A DNA stretch of 37,482 nucleotides, taken from NCBI GenBank assembly GCA_964472165.1, contig CAYYJE010000021.1:1-37482 (forward strand), written 5' to 3'. This document shows positions 10,082 to 18,265 of this stretch, piece after piece. The stretch is from UBA1413 sp964472165. GTDB taxonomy: Bacteria > Bacteroidota > Bacteroidia > Bacteroidales > Prolixibacteraceae. The notes below the pieces were generated by a model. The model was not told where the DNA came from, ran no database searches, and saw only the letters and a list, made by a program, of their open reading frames with translations. How positions within the stretch are numbered: the stretch's first letter is position 1; each line of letters starts with the position of its first letter. The position numbers and the translations under genes are program-made.

Positions 10082-11779
10082 TTACCTGTTGTTCTTTCTA
10101 ACCTGCGTGATGATGGTTTCTTCCACATCGGAAGGGAAGGTATCGGGCATGCCATACCAGATGAAGGAATCGAGCCCTTCGTAGTTCTTTTTCGCGATGT
10201 GCAAATGGGTCGGCAGATAGCTGGAGACATCGTTGGTATACCCGGCGACCGAGACCAGCTTATCCGGCCAGAGATCCTTGACGCCCAGACTGTATGGAGT
10301 GGTGGTTTCCCGGGAGAATCCCACCAGTTTCCAATTGCCGATATTCACGGTGTGCACATAAACGGGCATGGAGAACCGGGTTAATCCTTCCTGATGGTAC
10401 TTATTCATGATGTCACACCAGGTTTGGTTCCGCTCCGACAACATCTGGTTTTGGTTTTCTTTGGCAGCCATGGCAAAAGCGTCAATCTCCCCTTTGCTTT
10501 TCAGGTTAATCATGAAGTCGACCGTATCCAGGGAACAGGATATCGGCCCGCTGATTCTGACCATTTCACGATGGGCAACCTTCAGCACTTCACCGGCCAG
10601 CTTTTCACCGGTAATGACTTCGGATTGATCAAGAGGATTGATATCTCCGGCGGTTCCCTGCAGGAAGAGGGAGTGGCGGGTTCCAGTATTTTCCTCCACA
10701 AGTTGGCGGGCAACACCGGGGAAATTTGCCGAAAGGGTGTAGTGGAGCGTACCTGCCGTACTGTGTACGGGATGACAGGCAGCCATGAAAAGAAATCCTC
10801 CTTTGGCCCCGTTCAGGTATTGATATCTGATCACATCTACCGCATCGTCATAAATTTCCGGACGGTCCCGCAAACTTCTGTTAAACCCAAGTGCGACGTT
10901 GCCTCTGCCAAAGAACAATTCAGCAGGATGTGCGTTGTCGAGCGACTCCCCCACGGCTTTCAGGATGGCCAGCCGTATCGTGCCGTACAACCAGGAGCTG
11001 TCGGCCTGCCGGTTGCTCTCCTGCCATGTCGGCCACTTTTGGGCCACAGGGGCAAAATGAGTATGAGAGGAATTGATGAAAAGGGAGGAAGGAAGAATCC
11101 CCCTGGTTCTGAAAAGCTCTTCTCTTACCGCGGCAGTAAATGAATCATTGATTCCGGTTACATCCAGTGCCACAATCACCACCCTGTTCTCTCCCGCTTT
11201 TAAGGAGAGTGCCCTGACCGAAAGATCGCCTTTGCTCCTGTGTTCTCCCTCATAAAGCACATTCCCGCTGTCGATGCCGTATATACCCTCCTTCGTGGCA
11301 ATGAGGGTCTTTATCTCTTCACGGATTGTCACACCATTCTTCCAGGCCATCTTAATCCATTTGTGGTCATAGCCTGAGCCCCCCTGGTAGAACATAACAC
11401 CTTCACGGTTCAGCACAATCAGTTTTTCACCCACCGCAGCCATGCTTGCCAGATCAGACAGCGGCGGGAAGCCGGTTTGGACCCAGTTCAGTTTTTTTGT
11501 GGATAATCCGGCCATCCAAATGGCCCCTTCTTTGTCTGCTGCATAAAGCCTGCTGTCCGTTGCAGTTAACGCCATTATGGGGGAACCCGGAGAAACAGAT
11601 TTTTTCCATTTTAATCTCCCTGCGCCACTTTGTATATCGGCATAGAGGAACTTTCCACCGGAAGTTATCGCCCAGATCGTATGTCCGGATATGGCAATAT
11701 GCTGAAAATCAGAAGCCTTTCCCACTATCGCCCAAGGAGCTGAGCCGGAAAGACTCTTTTTGTACAGAAAATTTCCGTC
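10082..11779 (-). CDS. Beta-propeller plus ceramidase-like protein (5' end in gap)
   Basis: The visible 565 residues begin inside the 11780-11879 gap, so the start codon and any signal peptide are missing. The first ~190 residues are repeated short blades (TIWAITSGGKFLYA, RLYAADKEGAIWMA, KLIVLNREGVMFYQ, GIYGIDSGNVLYEG), that is, a tectonin/PQQ-like propeller. The rest resembles the neutral/alkaline ceramidase N-terminal domain (PF04734): SSHTHFAP, AACHPVHST, GTAGDINP and AGYTNDVSSYLPT correspond to its metal and active-site blocks. The ceramidase hexapeptide GDVSPN, which holds the nucleophilic serine, reads GDINP here, so that serine is absent and true ceramidase activity is doubtful. The protein at 32387-35098 has the same two modules in the opposite order. 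It lies 36 bases upstream of murQ. Confidence 0.75.
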   Translation of the reverse strand, partial: DGNFLYKKSLSGSAPWAIVGKASDFQHIAISGHTIWAITSGGKFLYADIQSGAGRLKWKKSVSPGSPIMALTATDSRLYAADKEGAIWMAGLSTKKLNWVQTGFPPLSDLASMAAVGEKLIVLNREGVMFYQGGSGYDHKWIKMAWKNGVTIREEIKTLIATKEGIYGIDSGNVLYEGEHRSKGDLSVRALSLKAGENRVVIVALDVTGINDSFTAAVREELFRTRGILPSSLFINSSHTHFAPVAQKWPTWQESNRQADSSWLYGTIRLAILKAVGESLDNAHPAELFFGRGNVALGFNRSLRDRPEIYDDAVDVIRYQYLNGAKGGFLFMAACHPVHSTAGTLHYTLSANFPGVARQLVEENTGTRHSLFLQGTAGDINPLDQSEVITGEKLAGEVLKVAHREMVRISGPISCSLDTVDFMINLKSKGEIDAFAMAAKENQNQMLSERNQTWCDIMNKYHQEGLTRFSMPVYVHTVNIGNWKLVGFSRETTTPYSLGVKDLWPDKLVSVAGYTNDVSSYLPTHLHIAKKNYEGLDSFIWYGMPDTFPSDVEETIITQVRKNNR

Positions 11780-11879
11780 NNNNNNNNNNNNNNNNNNNNN
11801 NNNNNNNNNNNNNNNNNNNNNNNNNNNNNNNNNNNNNNNNNNNNNNNNNNNNNNNNNNNNNNNNNNNNNNNNNNNNNNN
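11780..11879. other. Assembly gap of unknown true length
   Basis: There are 100 N with no shared sequence on the two sides. On the right the regulator lacks its last ~20 residues; on the left the propeller/ceramidase gene lacks its start and probable signal peptide. The missing DNA must hold both ends plus any promoter between them, so 100 is a placeholder. Confidence 0.9.
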
Positions 11880-12992
11880 GATCTTGAATTTCTTGAAAAT
11901 CCGGGATATGTTTTTATAATCGTTGATCCCTGATTGCACGGCCAGGTCAAACAGAGGGTGATCGGTCGTCAGCAGTAAATCAGCAAGATGTTCTATTCTG
12001 CGGTGAAGAATAAACTGATAGATTGAAATATCCATCTCCTCCTTGAATTTAATCTCCAGACTTCGCCGCGACAAAGGAACCAGGCGGGTGAGTGCCCCGA
12101 TCGTCAGGTCCCGGGTGAAATTCTCTTCGATATACCCCACAATCTTCGAAATATACTCATTGGAGATGTTGTAGTGCTCTGTCGACTGCCTCAGTTTGAA
12201 ACGGACAGGCCTGACTTTGATATCGAAGGGCTCACACCTTTCCTTGCTGATCAGTTGATCGATCAGCTGCCCTGCCTCATACCCCCCTTTTTCCACATCC
12301 AGCACTATGGAAGAAATAGGCGGATCCGACAAATTGCATATCAGCTCATCGTTGTCGACGCCCATCAGGGAAATCTCTTCGGGAATCCGGATATTGTTGA
12401 TTTTGCACATGGTCGACACCTGCAACGCGAATTTGTCGTCACATGCGAAAAGGCCAACCGGCTTGGGCAGTGAGCGCAACCACTCCTCCAACTTAATATG
12501 GCTTGAACTCCACTCGTCATCGCCCAGATTTTCCCCTTCGAAATAAAAGAAATCCCCACCGTAATTCTCCACCTCATTGCGAAATCCCTCTGCTCTTTCC
12601 CTCGACCATATCACACCTTTGTTCCCGTAAAATGCGAAATTGCGGTACCTTCTCTTCAGAAAAAACTGAGCTGCCATTACTCCTGTGGCAAAATAGTCGC
12701 CGGTAAGATTGGAAAAGCCGGGACTTCTTTCCCTGTAGTTCTGAAGGATGACAGGAATTTGCAGGTTTTCCAGCATCAGGGTATCCTCATGATCCCAGCG
12801 TGCGACAATTGCATCGGCCTTCCACTCCTTTGCACACCGGATGATTCCCTCGTTTCCGTAAAAAGTTTTATAGTAGGTGGGCAGCCGGTAGAATATCCAG
12901 GGTCCGTACTCACTGGAATAGCGAATCAACCCTTGTAAAATACGCCGGCTGAATTCACTTGAATAATCTATCAGCATTAAGATCCTTTTCAT
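11880..12992 (-). CDS. XylR-type transcriptional regulator (LacI-like sensor plus AraC HTH), 3' end in gap
   Basis: This is a predicted cytoplasmic DNA-binding regulator of the locus. Residues 1 to ~270 form a type I periplasmic-binding-protein-like sensor domain (FYGNKGVIWSRERAEGF, LFACDDKFALQV, LMGVDNDELICNLSDPPISSI), the fold that binds sugars in LacI and XylR. Residues ~278-371 are an AraC-type double helix-turn-helix (IVGYIEENFTRDLTIGAL, LSRRSLEIKFKEEM, AVQSGINDYKNISRIFKKF). The visible part has 371 residues, and the last ~20 are lost in the N run. It is the only regulator in the window. It is encoded 30 bases after the DegT gene on the same strand, so it may control its own operon. The inducer is likely a free sugar or sugar phosphate of the pathway, but that is inference. 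Confidence 0.9.
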
Positions 12993-13022
12993 AGACCCAC
13001 CTTTCAGTATCCTTGCTTTGTA

Positions 13023-14387
13023 TCAGATCGTTTTCAGCAGGTCGCGGTTTTCATAAACCTTCATGATGCCATTGATCAGGTCGTCCATATCCGAACGGGG
13101 GCCGAGCAGTGGTCCGGGGCCGTTCAGGATGATCACATTCTTACATACTGCGTCGCAATTCGGATATTGCATCTCCTCCCTGTATTGTTTCAGCCGTTCA
13201 GGAGCGTACATTTTCTGATACACTTTCTGGTTAGAGATAAAATCCACCCAGGGATCGTCGTATAAGCCACGTCCGATGTAACCACTAACCGCGATCCCTT
13301 CAGCCCTGATGGCTTTCAGGAACTGTGCAGGTTCGGCCCCGCCAAAGTGTTCCTTGTGGTAATACATGGCAAATTTGTAATAGGCTCCGCTTTCTGTGCC
13401 CTCGTACATCTTCTGGGGCACAAGGCCGGGAAATCCCTGAAGCTTCGAACGCAGGTAGGCTGCATTTTCATTGCGGATCTTATGCCGTTCGAGGAACTGC
13501 GGAACCTGTCCCATCAGGATGGCCCCTTCAAATTCGGTCATCCTGTATTTGGGACCTATGCGTTCAGTGACCCCCTTGCGGGTGGTGCCGTGGTTTTGTA
13601 CCGTATAACAGCGGTCCATAAGCAGGTCGTCGTTTCCGGCAATGCCGCCGCCTTCTCCGCAGGAAATCACCTTGCTTTCCTGAAAACTGAAAGCCCCCAG
13701 ATCGCCGATGGTTCCAAGCCGCTTTCCTTTGTATTCGGCAAGGTGAGCCTGACACGAATCTTCGATCACCCGCAGGTTGTGTTTTTTGGCAATGGCCATA
13801 ATCCGGTCCATGTCGCAGGGAAGCCCCATGATGTGGACAGGCATGATCGCCTTTGTGGCAGGCGTAATCCGCTTCTCAATCTCATCAGGGTCGATCTGGA
13901 AACTCTCCGGATCAAGGTCGGCCATCACCGGCAAAGCCCTTGACACCAGGATAGAGGCGACGGTTCCCATGTCACTGTATGGTGAGGTAATAACCTCGTC
14001 ACCAGCTCCGATTTCCAGCGCCTCTACACATACGTTGAGCGATTGGGTTCCTGAACCGGTCCCCACAAAATGTTTTGCGCCCAGCATGGTGGCAAACTCC
14101 TTCTCAAAGGCAGAAACCGTACTGTTGGGAACGCCCATCCGGCACCACCTGCCGCTTTGGGTGGTTTTAACCACAGAATCGATCACATGCTGGTCGATGT
14201 GCGGCCAGCTGTGCCATGGCTTATTACTCCGGACCGGATCCCCCCCAAGAACCGCAAGTTTACTTGCCGAACCCGAAGAGATCTCCACATTTCCGAACGC
14301 GGGCAAGGCACCTGCTGCCACAATCCCGGCAGATCCTGCCGACACCACCGATAAAAATTTCCTTCTGCTCAGATCTTTTGTCTTCAT
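13023..14387 (-). CDS. DegT/DnrJ/EryC1/StrS aminotransferase with Tat signal peptide
   Basis: This is a PLP-dependent sugar aminotransferase-type protein of 454 residues. The N terminus is a Tat signal (LSRRKFLSVVSAGSAGIVAA, residues 6-25), which is unusual because this family normally acts on nucleotide sugars in the cytoplasm. The catalytic domain begins near residue 45. PLP residues are kept: the Schiff-base lysine (Lys239, in FSFQESKVISCGEGG) and the ring-nitrogen aspartate (Asp210, in IEDSCQAHLAEY). GTGSGTQSLNVC at 109-120 is the phosphate-binding region. Tat export fits a protein folded with its cofactor before transport. The reaction may be keto-to-amino exchange on a sugar, or a dehydratase-like variant. 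It lies between the DUF1080 and regulator genes. A paralogue is at 35095-36483. Confidence 0.85.
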   Translation of the reverse strand: MKTKDLSRRKFLSVVSAGSAGIVAAGALPAFGNVEISSGSASKLAVLGGDPVRSNKPWHSWPHIDQHVIDSVVKTTQSGRWCRMGVPNSTVSAFEKEFATMLGAKHFVGTGSGTQSLNVCVEALEIGAGDEVITSPYSDMGTVASILVSRALPVMADLDPESFQIDPDEIEKRITPATKAIMPVHIMGLPCDMDRIMAIAKKHNLRVIEDSCQAHLAEYKGKRLGTIGDLGAFSFQESKVISCGEGGGIAGNDDLLMDRCYTVQNHGTTRKGVTERIGPKYRMTEFEGAILMGQVPQFLERHKIRNENAAYLRSKLQGFPGLVPQKMYEGTESGAYYKFAMYYHKEHFGGAEPAQFLKAIRAEGIAVSGYIGRGLYDDPWVDFISNQKVYQKMYAPERLKQYREEMQYPNCDAVCKNVIILNGPGPLLGPRSDMDDLINGIMKVYENRDLLKTI

Positions 14388-14460
14388 AGCTCTTTTAATG
14401 GTTTTGAGTTTGTTGATTTTTTCCCTTCCTGATATTTTACGGTTTACTGATCTCCCCCCC

Positions 14461-15390
14461 TCATTTTACCATTGCGTAGAGACGCCTGAGGTACTCAACC
14501 GCTTCGCGATCCTTATTCCCTTTGATGCTTTTTTTCAGGGCTTTACCAACCTCTTTTTTGGGGCCGGGATCAGATCCCGGTGCCGTCACACGTGCCACAA
14601 TGTCAAAGAGTGCCTGGCGTGCGCCCTCCTTCGCCGCAGGATTGCTGTCGGTCATAAGCCCGGCAAGTGGGGGAACCATGACCGCACCCAGGGCCACAGC
14701 CGTTTCAAAGTTATGTTTGCGGATATTCCCGGAGGTTTCGGCAAACCCTTTCAGCACATAGTCAGGCTCTGCATCCAGGTCCCGGATGGAGATGTTCCTG
14801 AACCTGGCAAACTGATCCTTCTTCGGAGAGTGGTTACTCTGGAAACCAATGAATCCGGAAAGGGGCTTGCCGGCCAGCGATTTTACAGTATCGGTGTCGG
14901 CCATGGTGGTGACCTTGCCGTCCACAAGTACGGTCACCATTTTACGGTCACACCTGATCTCCATGCTGTACCATTTTCCGGTTGTTTCATCCGGACGGTT
15001 GGTGATCGCCACATGCCCGTACAAAGAACCCGTGCAATGGAGGTCGTCCCGCCAGGGAGTCCAGGGAGCCAGCAACTGAACTTCAAATCCCGCAGAAGGA
15101 TCCGTCGGCTCGTGCCTGATAAATACACCACTGTTTCCCACATCCGACAACAGGAATTCAAACCGCATGATAAAGTTTCCGTATCTCCTGGCGGTATACA
15201 AATCAAAGCCGTTTCCCCTGCTGCGGGTTACCAGTTCACCGTTTTCCACTTCAAAGCCTCCGGGTTTCATGAGTTTCCATCCCGAAAGGTCATTTCCGTT
15301 AAAAACCTGCACAAACTTGCCCTCTTCCTGCCCCCATGCAGCAGTTCCCATAAGCAATGCTGCCAAAACCCACAATATTCTCTTTTTCAT
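14461..15390 (-). CDS. DUF1080 (3-keto-disaccharide hydrolase family) protein with HEAT-like C terminus
   Basis: This is a secreted 309-residue protein with a signal peptide ending near AAWGQ (Sec type). Residues ~28-190 form the DUF1080/PF06439 jelly-roll: VFNGNDLSGWKL, FIMRFEFLLSDVGNSGVFIRH, FEVQLLAP, and the closing FARFRNISIRDL. Some members of this family act on 3-keto-glycosides made by Gfo/Idh oxidoreductases, and a Gfo/Idh gene lies just upstream (15420-16706, 29 bases away). The C-terminal ~115 residues are helical with HEAT-like character (FETAVALGAVMVPPLAGLMTD, AKEGARQALFDIVARV), which the other DUF1080 protein here lacks. That part could be a protein-interaction module. The domain is clear; the substrate is not. 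Confidence 0.85.
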   Translation of the reverse strand: MKKRILWVLAALLMGTAAWGQEEGKFVQVFNGNDLSGWKLMKPGGFEVENGELVTRSRGNGFDLYTARRYGNFIMRFEFLLSDVGNSGVFIRHEPTDPSAGFEVQLLAPWTPWRDDLHCTGSLYGHVAITNRPDETTGKWYSMEIRCDRKMVTVLVDGKVTTMADTDTVKSLAGKPLSGFIGFQSNHSPKKDQFARFRNISIRDLDAEPDYVLKGFAETSGNIRKHNFETAVALGAVMVPPLAGLMTDSNPAAKEGARQALFDIVARVTAPGSDPGPKKEVGKALKKSIKGNKDREAVEYLRRLYAMVK

Positions 15391-15419
15391 TTTTTCTGAA
15401 TTAGTGATTCAACCATTTA

Positions 15420-16706
15420 TCAGAGTGACCAGGGAGCCCGGTTTTTGCGGCTAAGCAGAAGGTTTGCCGCCTCATCTCCCACAAATTTCTCATTCCTGCT
15501 ATCCCATTCCAGTTTGCGTTTCAGCCTGAAGGAGATCAAAGCCAGGTGCATCGGGATGGTCATGTCGCGGGCATATTCCAGGTTGCTTTCTGGCTGTTGC
15601 CGTGATTTGACGGCATCGATGAAATTTTGCTGGTGTCCGGGTGAACGGACAATTGTCCGGGGAACTTCGGGCAGGTCACGAACTACCTCTTTGCCAAACC
15701 TGATGAAAATATTGTCATAATCACAGGTCAGGGAGCCTTCGGTACCCTCGAAATGGGCGCCGATGTGCATTTTGTCGGATCCCGGCACCTCCGGGGGTAT
15801 GGTAGTCCAGAAAACGTCAAGGTCGTCGTACTTCAGGTCCACATCGATCCATTTCGGGGTATCTGCGATACCGTCGTAGGGTCTTTCTCCCCGGCTTTCA
15901 ATGCTTTTCAATCCGCTGGGGTGGAGGGCTGTATACAAAATGTCGGCGATGTGGCACCAGAAATCGGCAAAGACCCCTCCCGAATAATCGAGAAAATAGC
16001 GGTACGAACGGTGGCACTTCACTGGAATATAGTCGGTATACGGGGAAGGTCCCAGCCACATGTTCCAGTCGAGGGTTGCGGGGGGAGTTTCCGGGGAGGG
16101 GAATCCCAGCCCGGGAGATCCTCCGGTTTTCCAAAGCCTGACTGTATGGATCCGGCCCAGTTTTCCCGATTGAACCAACTCGGTCACCCGGTGGAAAGTC
16201 TCACTGGCATGAATCTGGTTTCCAAGCTGGAACACTGCCTTGTGTTTGCGGAGGCTCTCCAGCATTTCAACTCCCTCCGCATGGGTATACGAAAGGGGTT
16301 TTTCACCATAGACATCTTTACCCGCCTCAAAGGCCATCATGGCGATCAAGGCATGCCAGTGATCGGGGGTGGCACAAGTGATCACGTCAATATCCTTCCG
16401 GTCGAGCAATCGCCTGAAGTCGGTATAGGTGTCGATACGGGCCCCCTGTTTGGAAGCAGAAAACCGTTTGTGGGTGTTTCCCAGAATTACCTGGTCCAAA
16501 TCGCACAAGGCAACCGTTTCCACTTCAGGAATAGCCCTGAACCAGTTGACATGGCTGTTGCCCTGCTTGCCCAATCCGATATGTGCAACCCGGATCCGGT
16601 CGCTGGGTGCAACCCTGTGTACCGGGTTAGAAAGGAGAGGCAGACTCATCAGTCCCATTGCGGAAGTGGCAATAAATCTCCTTCGCGTGTAATTACCTGG
16701 TTTCAT
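15420..16706 (-). CDS. Tat-exported Gfo/Idh/MocA oxidoreductase (GH109-like)
   Basis: This is an NAD(P)-dependent sugar oxidoreductase-type protein of 428 residues. The Tat signal is YTRRRFIATSAMG (6-18). The Rossmann fold has AHIGLGKQGNSH (GxGxxG at 44-49), then ATPDHWHA and the catalytic-lysine motif GEKP (Lys136). The second half has VFADFWCHIADILYTA, supplying the histidine seen in this family. The Tat signal and GH109-like sequence suggest a tightly held cofactor and action in the periplasm on a glycoside, giving a 3-keto intermediate or cleaving by an oxidation-elimination cycle. The DUF1080 gene follows after 29 bases and is a natural partner. The amidohydrolase gene lies about 97 bases upstream. 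Confidence 0.88.
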   Translation of the reverse strand: MKPGNYTRRRFIATSAMGLMSLPLLSNPVHRVAPSDRIRVAHIGLGKQGNSHVNWFRAIPEVETVALCDLDQVILGNTHKRFSASKQGARIDTYTDFRRLLDRKDIDVITCATPDHWHALIAMMAFEAGKDVYGEKPLSYTHAEGVEMLESLRKHKAVFQLGNQIHASETFHRVTELVQSGKLGRIHTVRLWKTGGSPGLGFPSPETPPATLDWNMWLGPSPYTDYIPVKCHRSYRYFLDYSGGVFADFWCHIADILYTALHPSGLKSIESRGERPYDGIADTPKWIDVDLKYDDLDVFWTTIPPEVPGSDKMHIGAHFEGTEGSLTCDYDNIFIRFGKEVVRDLPEVPRTIVRSPGHQQNFIDAVKSRQQPESNLEYARDMTIPMHLALISFRLKRKLEWDSRNEKFVGDEAANLLLSRKNRAPWSL

Positions 16707-16803
16707 GAATTTTTCACTTATTTAGATGAGTTTATTGGCTTGTTAATAGTTGACAGGCCCGGTTCACCATGGTTACCCCGGCATTTTAAGAAGGATTGCA
16801 GGA

Positions 16804-17316
16804 TCAGGCTATGCCCAGGATCCTTTTTGCATTGCCGGATCGCACCAGGGCCCTGACTTTTTCATCGGCTTCCTCCTCTCTGAGCGCAGCAATGCGCAAC
16901 ATCCCCGTTAAATAATCGAGGAAAGGAGAATGGGTTCCAAAGGCAAATTTTTCATCGCCGTAAGTTTTCAGCAGATTTCCGAGACTGGTCACCTGCCGGC
17001 CGGAGGTGTCGAAAACGATTTCAGCTTTCCGGAAGAGTTCCATATCCTCCCCCTTGTCCACNNNNNNNNNNNNNNNNNNNNNNNNNNNNNNNNNNNNNNN
17101 NNNNNNNNNNNNNNNNNNNNNNNNNNNNNNNNNNNNNNNNNNNNNNNNNNNNNNNNNNNNNGATTGGGTATTCTTGTAAAAAACCGCGTTCATGTTGGCG
17201 ATGACGGAAATATCGACCCCAAACTGGTCCATTCTCTCCAACAGTGTCCGGCAGGTGTTGTATCTCACCTGGTGGAAAGGCCAGTGCCCCACGTAGGCAT
17301 TGACATCAAGCCACAT
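16804..17316 (-). CDS. Amidohydrolase_2-like protein lacking metal ligands (internal gap)
   Basis: It starts at ATG 17316 behind a strong AGGAGG ribosome-binding site and overlaps the preceding amidohydrolase by 11 bases. The visible parts are the first 51 residues (WLDVNAYVGHWPF; MDQFGVDISVIANMNAVF) and about 85 C-terminal residues (FAFGTHSPFLDYLTGML). The 100-N run at 17062-17161 lies between them. Relatives are about 250-290 residues long, so perhaps 100 residues are missing and the 100-base gap is too short. The HxH metal motif of strand 1 is replaced by NAY, and the usual late GTD aspartate by GTH. There is no signal peptide. It may be a non-catalytic or differently active partner of its upstream neighbour. 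Confidence 0.72.
   Translation of the reverse strand: MWLDVNAYVGHWPFHQVRYNTCRTLLERMDQFGVDISVIANMNAVFYKNTQXXXXXXXXXXXXXXXXXXXXXXXXXXXXXXXXXXVDKGEDMELFRKAEIVFDTSGRQVTSLGNLLKTYGDEKFAFGTHSPFLDYLTGMLRIAALREEEADEKVRALVRSGNAKRILGIA
17062..17161. other. Assembly gap of unknown true length
   Basis: There are 100 N inside the second amidohydrolase gene, with no duplicated flanks. The reading frame happens to match across it, but the encoded protein would be far shorter than its family, so real sequence is missing. Confidence 0.9.
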
Positions 17317-18244
17317 GGTACCCTCCTTTCCTCAGCATTTGGTTGTAATTGTCAAAAAAGAGTTTTCTTTTTTGAGCTTCCGAGGTATTGGAGGCCAGGA
17401 TTTTTCCTACCCCCTGGTAGAACATGTTGTCGGTGCCAAAGAAAATCCGGTCTTCACCCAGAATGCGGATGGCTCCGTCAATGATTCCCTCCTCGTTATT
17501 GCTCCCGGAGCAATCCACATAGATGTTGGGAATATCTGCAAAGCTCTTGCACATATATTCCCAGTCGCCGCCCCCCCCGATATGGGCCCACTGAAAAATG
17601 GCTTCAGGATACCTGCGTGCAGCCTCGGCCATGTCTTCGGGAATCGTGGCAAAGGCTTTTTCGCCAATGTCGTATTTCATTCGGTGCCCTCCCACGCCGA
17701 TTTCACATTCGGCATGCATGAGACAGATCATTTTCAGGTCGATCAGCTTTTCAATAATCGGATAGTAGAGAGGGTCGTTGACTTTTACCTGCAAATAACC
17801 TTTATAGCCTCTGAAGCCAAGGTCGGTACACCGTTTGATTTCCTCGAGCGACTCTTTTGGGAAGTGGGGATTCAGGGTAAAGAAGCCGATAAAGCGGTTG
17901 GGAAACCTTTTCATGGCCTTGTAGATGACATCGTTGTTTTCCCTGGCTTCCTCCGGCCTGTATGGGGCCTCCCTGCTCAGCACCGGATAAGAGATGGAAG
18001 CCCACTCAATCCCCAGACGGTCGTTTTCATCGATTTGTCTGGCTGCGTCATCAGGGTGCGACCGGTTCATCCCCACATGGGCATGGGCGTCGAACTTCCT
18101 GTATTTCCGCATCTCCTCCATGATATCATAGGCAGATACCACACGCTTTTTTTCGCTGCCCCATGCGGCAAAAGGTCCGGTGAGGGAGATTGCCGCAGTG
18201 GAGAGTGTGGTTTGTCTGAGAAAACTCCGGCGTCCTATTTTCAT
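17306..18244 (-). CDS. Tat-exported amidohydrolase (Amidohydrolase_2 family)
   Basis: This is a metal-dependent hydrolase of the TIM-barrel amidohydrolase superfamily (PF04909-like), 312 residues. The Tat signal is IGRRSFLRQTTLSTAAIS (3-20). The metal-site residues of the family can be seen: HxH in FDAHAHVGMN (His54, His56), LMHAE (His177), FQWAHIGGGG (His221) and FFGTDNMF (Asp272). Family members are hydrolases or decarboxylases acting on cyclic amides, lactones or aromatic acids, so opening a lactone or removing an acyl group from an oxidised sugar is possible here, but this is inference. It lies 21 bases downstream of nagB and overlaps the next gene by 11 bases, implying translational coupling with that metal-less paralogue. 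Confidence 0.85.
   Translation of the reverse strand: MKIGRRSFLRQTTLSTAAISLTGPFAAWGSEKKRVVSAYDIMEEMRKYRKFDAHAHVGMNRSHPDDAARQIDENDRLGIEWASISYPVLSREAPYRPEEARENNDVIYKAMKRFPNRFIGFFTLNPHFPKESLEEIKRCTDLGFRGYKGYLQVKVNDPLYYPIIEKLIDLKMICLMHAECEIGVGGHRMKYDIGEKAFATIPEDMAEAARRYPEAIFQWAHIGGGGDWEYMCKSFADIPNIYVDCSGSNNEEGIIDGAIRILGEDRIFFGTDNMFYQGVGKILASNTSEAQKRKLFFDNYNQMLRKGGYHVA
17322..17327 (-). promoter_or_regulatory. Strong Shine-Dalgarno site for the second amidohydrolase
   Basis: On the minus strand AGGAGG lies five bases before ATG 17316, inside the end of the upstream amidohydrolase gene. Bacteroidota genes usually lack strong sites of this type. It supports the 17316 start and the overlapping gene arrangement. 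Confidence 0.6.
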
Positions 18245-18265
18245 GGCTGTGGTACTTGTCGGCTT

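Noticed and set aside
11709..11950. Extension of the regulator frame and of the ceramidase-like frame across the N run
   Set aside because: The joined residues on the far side belong to the other gene in a wrong frame; each gene should end at the gap.
13777..15399. Plus-strand open frame of 540 codons
   Set aside because: It runs opposite to the DegT and DUF1080 genes, crosses the spacer between them, and its product has no recognisable domain; both minus-strand genes have clear motifs.
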